From Anaerolineaceae bacterium (GTDB lineage Bacteria > Chloroflexota > Anaerolineae > Aggregatilineales > Phototrophicaceae), in the NCBI GenBank assembly GCA_002699585.1, contig PABP01000014.1, forward strand, positions 248,001 through 312,000: a stretch of DNA of 64,000 nt. Direction: 5' to 3'. Below, piece after piece: positions 53,924 to 61,684 of the stretch. The first letter of the stretch is position 1; each line of letters starts with the position of its first letter. The translations under genes were made by a program, and so were the position numbers. The notes beneath the pieces are model-generated. The model was not told where the DNA came from. It ran no database searches and was given only the letters and a program-made list of their open reading frames with translations.

Positions 53924-53981
53924 GGCGAGCTTTCTTATTGATCTACAAAATTGAGTATTTTGGTAAATATTATGGCCTGCT

Positions 53982-54094
53982 CAGACCCCACCCCTAAATC
54001 CCCTCCCGAAGGAGCGGACCATGTCGGCGACCAAATCGCTTAAGAAAGGCATCCTTCCTCCTTCGGGGGAAGGACAGGAGGATGGGAGTCCGTG
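53982..54094. repeat. Dispersed element family C, copy 2
   Basis: About 113 bases between GACCCCACCCCTAAATCCCC and GGACAGGAGGATGGGAGTC. The inner part TTCCTCCTTCGGGGGAAGG can fold into a hairpin. It matches the reverse complement of 58257-58365 over its full length with several differences. The rest of this 370-base gap contains no gene I can support. Confidence 0.7.
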
Positions 54095-54295
54095 AATAAA
54101 TCCCAGCCGCAGAGTATAGTCAGCTTCGGGCGGCATCACCAGCACCGCCTTAACCACAACTTAATCGCACTAGGCTACAGCCTTAACCGATCCCTGGCAT
54201 AGATGGAGCGCAAGCTGTAAAGTCATACTTGCAGTAAGATATGGGCAGTACCTATAAACGATTGATTGAGCCACCAGACACTTAGAGAGCATTTC

Positions 54296-55750
54296 ATGAG
54301 CACAAAACCGGACCATCCCACAATTGAAGATGAGCATTTCGTCACCCTCAACCGCCATATTCCCAACGAAGAAGATTACGCCCTGGCCGAGCGCCACGCG
54401 CCGTTGATTCGCTTTGATGTCAATGAACCCTTTTTCCCGCTGGCGGCAGGCTATACCGTCTTCCGGGAAGAGGGCAAGTCGCCCAGCTTCCCGCGCCAGA
54501 TCACGCTGATTGAAGGTGCAACGGCAGCAATCGAATATGCCGTTTGGTGGGATTGGGATATGGGCCACTTGTATGAGTTGGAGCATATCTGGGTGTATGT
54601 CAACGATGCCGACGAAGTGGTGGCGGTCGATGCCAGTTGGCACGGTGGCTGGAACCCGATGCGTGCCGAGGAGGGCAAAGCGCCGCTCAGAGGGGGGCGC
54701 GCTATCGTCTATTCTGAACCGGGGAAACACGCTTTCGCTGCCACGTTGGCCCCGCTGCTGGATCGCAAAGAGGAAAATGTCGCCAACTGCGGATCGGGCG
54801 CGGGTAAAGGTGGCGTGCTGGTGACGGACTTGTTCAAGGGCCTCATTCACAGCCGCAACCGGGAAAATAATCGCGTGGTGCATGCCTATCTCCAGCGCCG
54901 CAGCTTTGAACCCAGTTACACGTTCAGCGACCTGTTCGACCTGCGGCAAGCGGCCCTCGTTCCCTGGGATGCCCTCAAAACCTGGATACCGTCGCGCGTC
55001 GAGTGGTGGTGTCGTGTGCTGGATGCGGCCATTCCTTTTGGTCAGCGACCCGTGCTGGCGATTGCCCATCGTGGGGCCTCAGCCTATGCCCAGGAAGGCA
55101 GCCCGGAAGCCATCCGCAAGGCGGCGGAACTCGGCTCGGATATGGTCGAAGTCGATGTGCGCTTTACAGTGGATAACGTGCCCGTCATTGCCCATGATAG
55201 TGACCTTCAGCGCGTATTCGGCGTGCCCGGTAACATCAGTGAAATGACGCTCGAAGCGGTGAAAGCCGCCACGCCGGAAGGCAAAGCCCCTGTGCTGACC
55301 TTCGCCGAGTTGGTCAAGCTGTGCCGCGAGGTGCGCATCGGCCTGTATCTGGACATCAAGGCCATCAATGCCGAAGGTATGGTCACCATGACCGAATCCT
55401 TGCGCGAGTATGGCATGTTCAACTACGCGATTTTCGGCTCATTCCGGCCTGACTGGGTAGCGGAAATCAAAGCCAACATTCCCGATGCGCAGACCTCCGT
55501 GCTGTTCAGTTCGGTGCATGTGGAACCCGTGTCGCTGGCGTTGGCTGTGGGAGCGGATTATGTGCATCCTTGCTGGGAGCGCTTTGATACGCCGCAGGAT
55601 TATCTGACGCCGGAGTGGTTGGCGGCTGTTCGCGCGCAGGATTTGGGCATTGTCTGCTGGCATGAGGAACGCCCCAGTGTCATTGCCGCCCTGAAGGCTC
55701 TCGGCGTGGATGGCATCTGCTCCGACATGCCCGATTTGCTGGTGGATTAG
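54296..55750 (+). CDS. Glycerophosphodiester phosphodiesterase-type protein with an extra N-terminal domain
   Basis: A 484-residue protein from ATG 54296 (GAGAG upstream). The C-terminal 250 residues are a GDPD barrel: LAIAHRGASAYAQEGSPEA, VEVDVRFTVDNVPVIAHDSDL, LYLDIKAI, and VDGICSDMPD. These supply the catalytic histidines and metal acids. The N-terminal 220 residues (FDVNEPFFPLAAGYTVF, LYELEHIWVYVNDADEVVAVDASWHG) are a separate beta-rich domain I cannot name; its pattern resembles Vps62-type proteins. The enzyme would release glycerol-3-phosphate from deacylated lipid. No signal peptide. Confidence 0.82.
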   Translation: MSTKPDHPTIEDEHFVTLNRHIPNEEDYALAERHAPLIRFDVNEPFFPLAAGYTVFREEGKSPSFPRQITLIEGATAAIEYAVWWDWDMGHLYELEHIWVYVNDADEVVAVDASWHGGWNPMRAEEGKAPLRGGRAIVYSEPGKHAFAATLAPLLDRKEENVANCGSGAGKGGVLVTDLFKGLIHSRNRENNRVVHAYLQRRSFEPSYTFSDLFDLRQAALVPWDALKTWIPSRVEWWCRVLDAAIPFGQRPVLAIAHRGASAYAQEGSPEAIRKAAELGSDMVEVDVRFTVDNVPVIAHDSDLQRVFGVPGNISEMTLEAVKAATPEGKAPVLTFAELVKLCREVRIGLYLDIKAINAEGMVTMTESLREYGMFNYAIFGSFRPDWVAEIKANIPDAQTSVLFSSVHVEPVSLALAVGADYVHPCWERFDTPQDYLTPEWLAAVRAQDLGIVCWHEERPSVIAALKALGVDGICSDMPDLLVD

Positions 55751-55756
55751 AAGCTT

Positions 55757-55798
55757 ATTCGCTGTCTAGCGTAGTGGCAAGGCATGCCTTGTCACTAC
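55757..55798 (+). repeat. Left direct repeat of a second cassette, containing a family B palindrome
   Basis: ATTCGCTGTCTAGCGTAGTG continues into the family B palindrome (GTGGCAAGGC / GCCTTGTCAC). The first 34 bases (to 55790) match 56240-56273 with two differences. Confidence 0.75.
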
Positions 55799-55914
55799 TT
55801 ATGATCGCATCTACGATTGAAGCTTACAAAGGGTGTGTCCTGACGTTTTGTCCCTCAAGGCTGTTATGTTCGTCAGAAACTAAACAATCCGATCCGTCCT
55901 GGGGGATTTTGCCG

Positions 55915-56229
55915 CTAGGGTAATCCTAGAATGGTTGTCAATCTCATTTCGAAGAAGTCAATAGCTTCATCAAGTTTTTTCGTATCTTTGCCATCTTGAA
56001 CCCAAGCAGGTCTTTGCCAGTGGAGAAATGTCGGAATAAACCAAGTTAGCTCAACAAAGCGCTTATTTACTTCTCCACTTTCTGGCAACTCAACTTCATT
56101 AAGTATATCTTTGACTCGCTGAAGTCCTTCATCGTCAAAGACATCAACTTTTAAGTGTCCGAAGAAGCCTGTCAAATCTACGACATTCCACTCATTCTCT
56201 AGTAGTTCGATGGCTTTAGGGATGTCCAT
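55915..56229 (-). CDS. Small acidic protein of unknown function in an AT-rich cassette
   Basis: A 104-residue protein, ATG 56229 with GGAGG 5 bases upstream. It is soluble, acidic and helical with many aromatic residues (LTWFIPTFLHWQRPAWVQD), reminiscent of small immunity-type proteins, but no family is recognised. Base composition is AT-rich relative to neighbours. It sits between two copies of a 34-bp repeat, and its ribosome-binding site touches the right-hand copy. Confidence 0.6.
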   Translation of the reverse strand: MDIPKAIELLENEWNVVDLTGFFGHLKVDVFDDEGLQRVKDILNEVELPESGEVNKRFVELTWFIPTFLHWQRPAWVQDGKDTKKLDEAIDFFEMRLTTILGLP

Positions 56230-56239
56230 AATGACCTCC

Positions 56240-56281
56240 ATTCGCTGTCTAGCATAGTGACAAGGCATGCCTTTCCAGTAT
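56240..56281 (+). repeat. Right direct repeat of the second cassette, containing a family B palindrome
   Basis: ATTCGCTGTCTAGCATAGTG, then ACAAGGCATGCCTT. It starts at the base beside the GGAGG of the small acidic protein. Confidence 0.75.
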
Positions 56282-56308
56282 TGATGTAACCACATGTGCA
56301 TTAAAATT

Positions 56309-56336
56309 GTAGGGGCACAATATATTGTGCCCCTAC
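56309..56336. repeat. Palindromic repeat family A, copy 5 (perfect)
   Basis: GTAGGGGCACAATA and its exact complement TATTGTGCCCCTAC form an uninterrupted 28-bp palindrome, 28 bases downstream of the metG stop. Confidence 0.8.
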
Positions 56337-56363
56337 GCTAACTCCTAAAGTTGTGACAATGCC

Positions 56364-58160
56364 TTATAGCTCGATAGGTTTTTCTTCGTATGGCTGGCCG
56401 AGCCGGGCCTTTTCCTCGTCCACGACTTCCGGCTCCAGCTTGGTATACAGCGGCTGTGGCTCGCGCAGCTTTTGCCCCTGCTTGAGGTCGCTCTTGGACC
56501 ACGTGCCCGTCTGTTTGGCCGGGTCATAGACCAGACCCTTGTGCGAGCGGGTTTCCTCGTCATAGGACTTGATGTCCAGATCGCCAAAGAGCTGACCATC
56601 ATAGCCGAGCAGCTCATGCACGCGCTGGCTGCTGAATGGCAGCCACGGCGCCAGGATGATCTTGAGGTTGTCGATGGCTTTCAGCGCCGTGTAGATGGAG
56701 CGTCCGGCGTCGTTCTTATCCTCTTTGTAGACCTTCCAGGGCGCGCGTTCGTCCAGATAGCCGTTGACCTCGCGCACCAACGCCATCGCCTCGTTGAGGG
56801 CATCGCGCAGCTTGACCTGTTCCAGCAAATCGCCGACCGTCTCAAAGCCGCCTTCGATGCGCTCTAGCAGTGTCTTGTCGATGAGCGTCAGTTCGTTGGT
56901 CACGGGCACGATGCCATCGAAGCGCTTATAAGAGAAGCCCACCACACGGTTGACTAGATTTCCCCAGGCCGCCAGCAGTTCGTTATTGACGCGGCTGTAG
57001 AAGCCATCCCAGCTAAAATCGCTGTCGGATGTCTCCGGCAGGGTACGCGCCACATAGTAACGGATGGCATCCGGCTGGAAGCGCTCCAGAATGTCCGGCA
57101 GCCAGATCGCCCAGTTGCGGCTCTTGCTGAATTGCTTGCCTTCGATGTTCATGAACTCGTTAGCGGGCACGTCATAGGGCAGTTGCAGCGACTTGCTCTC
57201 GTCGTCTTCGTACAGCCGCACCGCGCCCATCAACTCTGATTGCCAGATGACCGTATGGAACGGAATATTGTCCTTGCCGATGAAGCAGTAGCCTTTGTTT
57301 TCAGGGTTGTACCACCAGTCTTTCCAGGCATCCGGCTGACCGCTGTTCTTGGCCCATTCCACACTGGCGTTGAAGTAGCCCATCACGGCTTCAAACCATA
57401 CGTACATTTTCTTGTCGCCGAAGTCATCCAGCGGCACGTCGATGCCCCAGTCGATGTCGCGGGTGATCGGGCGCGCTTTGAGGTCCTTGGCGAAATTCTT
57501 GCTGAAGTTCATCACCTGCGGACGCCAATGGCCCTCATGCTCTTCAAAGTAGGCTGCCAGTCGATCTTTGAACTGTGGCAGATCAAGGAAGTAATGCTCT
57601 GTCGTGCGCACCAGCAGCTTGTCATCCGGGTCGCTGATGCTGTGCGGGTTGATGAGCTTGGTGGTTTCCATCAGGTTGCCACAGTTATCGCACTGGTCGC
57701 CGCGTGCGCTGTCGTAGCCGCAGATATAACAGGTGCCCTCAACGAAGCGATCCGGCAAGAAGCGCTCTTCTTTTTCACTGTAGAGCAGTTCCTGGATTTC
57801 CTTCTTGAGGTAGCCGTTTTTCAGCAGCGCTGTGAAAAAATCCTGCGACACCTGATGGTGATTTTCGGTATCGGTATGGGTGAACAGATCGTAGCTGATG
57901 CCGATTTTCTGCTGGGCCAGCAAAAAGCGCTCGTGATAATGCTCGAATACCTCGCGCGGTGTGATGCCGCGCTTATTGGCTTCGACCACAATCGGCGTGC
58001 CGTGGCTGTCGCTGCCGCTGACCATCAACACTTTGTTGCCCTTCAGCCGATGGTAACGGGCGAAGATGTCCGCTGGCAGGTAGGCTCCGGCCAGATGGCC
58101 CACATGCAGGTCGCCATTCGCATACGGCCAAGCCACAGAAACATGGATGTACTTACTCAT
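56364..58160 (-). CDS. metG: Methionine-tRNA ligase
   Basis: A 598-residue class I synthetase. HIGH-type motif is LHVGHLAGAYLPADI (about 18-32), a zinc knuckle CYICGYDSARGDQCDNCG follows (about 143-160), and the KMSKS equivalent is EGKQFSKSRN (about 346). The helical anticodon domain follows from 390. It lacks the C-terminal tRNA-binding (Trbp111) extension and ends in a Pro/Lys/Glu-rich tail. It is essential for initiator and elongator Met-tRNA. A single gene with no visible leader element. Confidence 0.95.
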   Translation of the reverse strand: MSKYIHVSVAWPYANGDLHVGHLAGAYLPADIFARYHRLKGNKVLMVSGSDSHGTPIVVEANKRGITPREVFEHYHERFLLAQQKIGISYDLFTHTDTENHHQVSQDFFTALLKNGYLKKEIQELLYSEKEERFLPDRFVEGTCYICGYDSARGDQCDNCGNLMETTKLINPHSISDPDDKLLVRTTEHYFLDLPQFKDRLAAYFEEHEGHWRPQVMNFSKNFAKDLKARPITRDIDWGIDVPLDDFGDKKMYVWFEAVMGYFNASVEWAKNSGQPDAWKDWWYNPENKGYCFIGKDNIPFHTVIWQSELMGAVRLYEDDESKSLQLPYDVPANEFMNIEGKQFSKSRNWAIWLPDILERFQPDAIRYYVARTLPETSDSDFSWDGFYSRVNNELLAAWGNLVNRVVGFSYKRFDGIVPVTNELTLIDKTLLERIEGGFETVGDLLEQVKLRDALNEAMALVREVNGYLDERAPWKVYKEDKNDAGRSIYTALKAIDNLKIILAPWLPFSSQRVHELLGYDGQLFGDLDIKSYDEETRSHKGLVYDPAKQTGTWSKSDLKQGQKLREPQPLYTKLEPEVVDEEKARLGQPYEEKPIEL

Positions 58161-58256
58161 GATTATGTTTTGTCCTTTGGTGTTAAATCATCGCTTGGAT
58201 GGTGATTGCAATTGTTTTTAGAGTGCAATGTCGTCCGTTTATATCTATGGTTCTTT
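58161..58256. other. Upstream region of metG
   Basis: No T-box, SAM-type riboswitch or other leader structure is recognisable in the 96 bases between the metG start and the family C element. Confidence 0.4.
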
Positions 58257-58365
58257 AGACCCCCATCCTCGGTCCTTCCCCCGAAGGAGGAAGGATGCCT
58301 CTTTTGCAACCAACCTCGCTAGCATAGTCCGCTTTCCTTTGGGGAGGGGAAGCAGGGGTGGGGTT
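58257..58365. repeat. Dispersed element family C, copy 3
   Basis: About 109 bases beginning GACCCCCATCCTCGGTCCTT, hairpin core CCTTCCCCCGAAGGAGGAAGG-like (split here by positions 58274-58294), ending GGGGAGGGGAAGCAGGGGTG. It is in inverted orientation to the copy at 53982. Most of 58366-58511 shows nothing further. Confidence 0.7.
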
Positions 58366-58511
58366 TTGGTTTTCAGCTCGACATTCGCGGCTTGGCCCCC
58401 GCGCCACAATGGCCCTGCCACCGCGCTGGTATCGTCTGGGAATGGCTTTGTTGCATGCTTGTCTCCGCTTGTGATAAATCGGCCCAACGAGGCGGTGTAT
58501 GCCAGTATGAC

Positions 58512-58543
58512 AAATAAAAAACCGCCTGCCAGGACAGACGGTT
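58512..58543 (-). terminator. Rho-independent terminator on the minus strand
   Basis: Read on the minus strand: AACCGTCTGT, CCTG, GCAGGCGGTT then TTTTT. It lies about 190 bases beyond the stop of the exported protein at 58733. The region between shows no gene. Confidence 0.75.
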
Positions 58544-58732
58544 GCGATTGTAACCCAATTAACCCTATGCGTACACAGGCCGCCGTCTGTCTCTACTATG
58601 AGGCATCGGCATCGACATGCTGAAAAAACGCGCGTAGGTGTTCATAAAGCTCAGTATAGTCAGTATGCGGGCCGTTCGTCAAGCAATCGGTCTATTTTGC
58701 TCGTATACAGAACAGCCCGCGTTTCATCAGGA

Positions 58733-59668
58733 TTATTCAGAGTCTGCGGTTGCTTTTACCACCAGTTCAAGTACGCCCTCGCCCAGACGTACATCAACGA
58801 TCTGATGGCCGTTGGTTTGCAGGCGAGTATAACGCTTAATCATGCCAACCAATACGCCAATGATACGATTGCTTGGCCCTTCTGCCAGGGGTTCGCCGTT
58901 ACAGGTTGGCGCGTTAGCAACCACATCCAGGCCACTGACTTCACTAAATGTCATCTGGAACGAGCCTTCAATGACCTCATTGTTGCACAGCGCCCCATCA
59001 ACCCCAACTTCGTAAGTCGCCATGAGGTTTTCCATGGTGATAATCAGGTAATCGAGCGAATCAGGGCGTTGAACGACCCTGTCCATGGCTGCGTTCATCA
59101 TGTCCTCACTGACGCTGACTGTAAAAGTGCCGTCGCCATTATCCATGATATTCGGGGACAGGGCGGCAAGCTCTTCATCAGACCCCTTGAATTCCAGTGT
59201 CATTTCGCCGGGGGTGATGGTCGCATTCATCAGCAAATAAGGCGTTGATGCGTCATAAACGGAGCGGACTTCGCGTCGAATCAGTTGATTGAGGACACGG
59301 GTCGCTGTCGCCACCGCCCGTTGGATGCGCTCGTTGCCATTGGTATCGTCCAGCGCGGGTTGTGCCTCCCAATCGACCGCATTCCAAACCAGCCCTTCAT
59401 CCGTCACTGTCGCAATCACAATGACCATCAAATTGACGGTACGATCACCACGCTCCATCGTCGCGTTGATCTCGATTTCGCCATCAAGCATGACGTACGT
59501 CCACTCAACTTTTGTATAATCTAGGGAATGTTCTTGAGCGAGTTCGTTCAGCCGTTCCTGCGTGATGGTCACGCCAAAGACGCCATCGCCCATATCGAGT
59601 TGTGCTGCGGTAGGGATCACACCAATAAGAAGTGCCAGAACCAAACTTAAAAACAGGTATCGTTTCAT
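58733..59668 (-). CDS. Exported protein of unknown function
   Basis: A 311-residue protein with a signal peptide (MKRYLFLSLVLALLIGVIPTAAQL). The mature part is beta-rich, with EWTYVMLDGEIEINATMERGDRTVN and a later EMTLEFKGSDEELAALSPNIMDNGDG. Two halves look similar in layout (strands, then a helix with NQLIRREV or NAAMDRVV), as in DUF2993/LmeA-like lipid-binding domains; that is a weak guess. No catalytic motif. It is a single gene. Confidence 0.6.
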   Translation of the reverse strand: MKRYLFLSLVLALLIGVIPTAAQLDMGDGVFGVTITQERLNELAQEHSLDYTKVEWTYVMLDGEIEINATMERGDRTVNLMVIVIATVTDEGLVWNAVDWEAQPALDDTNGNERIQRAVATATRVLNQLIRREVRSVYDASTPYLLMNATITPGEMTLEFKGSDEELAALSPNIMDNGDGTFTVSVSEDMMNAAMDRVVQRPDSLDYLIITMENLMATYEVGVDGALCNNEVIEGSFQMTFSEVSGLDVVANAPTCNGEPLAEGPSNRIIGVLVGMIKRYTRLQTNGHQIVDVRLGEGVLELVVKATADSE

Positions 59669-59776
59669 GATGTCCTCAGGTTTTTATTATTCGGAATAAT
59701 CTGGATTTTCAGAATAAGCGAAATCTGAGGTCTGTGCCGCAAAAACACTATAAAGATTTTTTAGCCGGGTGATGGC

Positions 59777-60313
59777 TCAAATAATCTGCTCTGCTGAAAC
59801 GATCATTCGGCTGCGGGGCAAGTAATAAATGCAGTACTCGCCTTCCTGGAAGAAGCCGCCATACACTTTGGAGGAAACTTCAAATGTGGTTTCATCAATG
59901 ATGATGTAGTAGCTGCGTTCCTGGTCGGGGCGTGTGTGACGGGTTGTATGCCCACAAACGGATTTGACCACGCCTTTACGCACATCGGCGCCGACATCGG
60001 GCCGCATAAAGCGCTGGTCGCGGACCATAATCATTGGCATACCGGCCATCCCGCCGACGAACAGCGCCACCAGCAGCAGGCCCCACTGCTGGCTGACAAT
60101 CGCAATCGTGCCTAGCAGGGCGATAATCAGGGCGACGTGCCCCAGCAGAATCCATACGGCCAATCCCTGGAAGCGCGGCGGTTGCAGGCGTGATATTTGA
60201 CGTGGACTGAGCTGCCCCTCGCGGTTTTTGGCCAGGTCGCGCTGATCGAAGCGTAGGGCTTGCATGAGCATAGTGGTCGCTGCCGGAATTTTGGTGCTGG
60301 TTGTTGACTGCAT
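59777..60313 (-). CDS. Tandem paralog family, member 4 (membrane protein)
   Basis: A 178-residue protein. The shared N-terminal motif reads LRFDQRDLAKNREGQLSPRQ (about 21-40); two helices follow (about 55-95, LAVWILLGHVALIIALLGTI and GLLLVALFVGGMAGMPMI). The C-terminal beta domain ends YGGFFQEGEYCIYYLPRSR and MIVSAE, which has counterparts in the other three genes. Function unknown. It is the most downstream member of an array on the minus strand. Confidence 0.65.
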   Translation of the reverse strand: MQSTTSTKIPAATTMLMQALRFDQRDLAKNREGQLSPRQISRLQPPRFQGLAVWILLGHVALIIALLGTIAIVSQQWGLLLVALFVGGMAGMPMIMVRDQRFMRPDVGADVRKGVVKSVCGHTTRHTRPDQERSYYIIIDETTFEVSSKVYGGFFQEGEYCIYYLPRSRMIVSAEQII

Positions 60314-60350
60314 GGAACCTCATTTTATAGGCGATCAGGATGCGTGGGCA

Positions 60351-60791
60351 TCAGGTTGCGCCCTGTACGACGCGCTCCAGGCTGAGGATCGTGCGTGTGT
60401 CCTGGGTGACGTACACATCGTACAACACATCGGAATTGAGTATCCGGTACTGTTTGGACGTCAGCCGGAAGGACTCCATGCCGAAGTTCACCGTGAACAC
60501 TTCATGCAGGTCCGCACGCTGGAAGGCGAAGGTCTGATATTGAGCATATTGTAATTGCGCCCGCGCCCGAATAACATCCACTTCTGGCATATGACGTTGT
60601 GGCAGCCAGTCGATGATCCAGCGCAGCAGCGGCTGCCACGCAGGTGGGAAGGCCATATGCTGTGGCAGCGACATATAGCCGGACCGATTGGCGGCCAGGT
60701 CAACCGCGCTGAAGCCGAAAGCCCGCGCCAACTGACGATCCGGTAGATCGAGATGGCGCTTCTTCTTGAGCTTGCTCATATTTTCAGGCAC
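60351..60791 (-). CDS. Tandem paralog family, member 3 (without the membrane part)
   Basis: A 146-residue protein with the shared motif FGFSAVDLAANRSGYMSLPQ (about 25-44). The two helices of its sisters are missing or reduced; the middle is PAWQPLLRWIIDWLPQRHMPE. The end NFGMESFRLTSKQYRILNS and YDVYVTQDTRTILSLE matches the sister C-terminal domains. It may be a soluble partner. 37 bases separate it from member 4. Confidence 0.65.
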   Translation of the reverse strand: MPENMSKLKKKRHLDLPDRQLARAFGFSAVDLAANRSGYMSLPQHMAFPPAWQPLLRWIIDWLPQRHMPEVDVIRARAQLQYAQYQTFAFQRADLHEVFTVNFGMESFRLTSKQYRILNSDVLYDVYVTQDTRTILSLERVVQGAT

Positions 60792-60807
60792 GTTTGCTGG
60801 CGTGTCA

Positions 60808-61560
60808 CTACTCTAACGGGTGCTGTTTTTCGGACTGCTGCCCAGCCAGTTGGCCCTGTTCCAGCACGATGTCCGCTTCCGGCTCCTCGATGTCATGCAT
60901 ATCCTCATCAAGCAGCAACTCATCATTTTTGAGTTTGTGCTCGCTATCAGGCAATAACTCCGCGCTCAACAAGATTTTGCCGCGCTCGGAATAATAGGCG
61001 CGGATATAGCCCGGAGCATAACGCGACAGCCGTTGATAGGCATCTTCGTCGATCTTGAGGTTTTCCTTGTCAATGCTCAGACGATAGGTCCCGTGCTCAC
61101 CGCGTGCGACACTCTGTAGCCGCAAGTCCGTCACGCCCTCAACTGTGCCGATCTGGTCGCCCTGGACATCGCTGGTCAGTGCGTGCTGGCGACGATAGGC
61201 CAGGTACATGAAGGGCAGCACCACAAAACCCGCACCCAACAGCATGGCCGCGATTGGCAGGCCGCGCAGGGTGAAGATCAGCGCCAGCAGCAGCGACACA
61301 CCCAGGAAGATGCCCAACATCAGCCACATGGAGTCGGCTTCGTCTTTGACTTCACGGTTGATGCGTTCCTTCTGGCGGCGCGTCAGGCGACCGCGCTGGT
61401 TGGCATCCAGGTCATCTTCCGTGAAGCCCAACATGCTCGGCAGCAGATCACTGCGCAGCGGGGGCCGATTATCCATCGTCGCCGCGCCGAAGTCGCGCTT
61501 ATTTTTGCGTTTGGGTTTTTCTACAGTCGGGTCAATTCCGAGATAGTCATTGTCAGACAT
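60808..61560 (-). CDS. Tandem paralog family, member 2 (membrane protein, extended)
   Basis: A 250-residue protein. The shared motif is LGFTEDDLDANQRGRLTRRQ (about 43-62), followed by two helices (about 78-120, MWLMLGIFLGVSLLLALIFTL and AAMLLGAGFVVLPFMYL). Its C-terminal domain has YAPGYIRAYYSERGKILLSAE and an acidic tail of about 45 residues (LLLDEDMHDIEEPEADIVLE). 16 bases separate it from member 3. Function unknown. Confidence 0.65.
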   Translation of the reverse strand: MSDNDYLGIDPTVEKPKRKNKRDFGAATMDNRPPLRSDLLPSMLGFTEDDLDANQRGRLTRRQKERINREVKDEADSMWLMLGIFLGVSLLLALIFTLRGLPIAAMLLGAGFVVLPFMYLAYRRQHALTSDVQGDQIGTVEGVTDLRLQSVARGEHGTYRLSIDKENLKIDEDAYQRLSRYAPGYIRAYYSERGKILLSAELLPDSEHKLKNDELLLDEDMHDIEEPEADIVLEQGQLAGQQSEKQHPLE

Positions 61561-61684
61561 GGGCCATCCAACCTCATGATTTGCATACGATATGGCCCTA
61601 TCATACGTGATGAACTGTAAGAAACGAGTATGTCACAGGTACACAGTGGCCCATTTCTCATGACTGTCTCAGCCGAATGCGATT

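Noticed and set aside
54170-55069. 299-codon minus-strand frame over the GDPD gene
   Set aside because: Antisense shadow of the GDPD gene; no recognisable motif.
56364-58160. Non-standard KQFSKS in place of KMSKS in metG
   Set aside because: Variation at these positions is common among methionyl-tRNA synthetases; the SKS core is kept.
57240-58205. 321-codon plus-strand frame opposite metG
   Set aside because: Lies fully on the antisense of a complete methionyl-tRNA synthetase and shows no domain.
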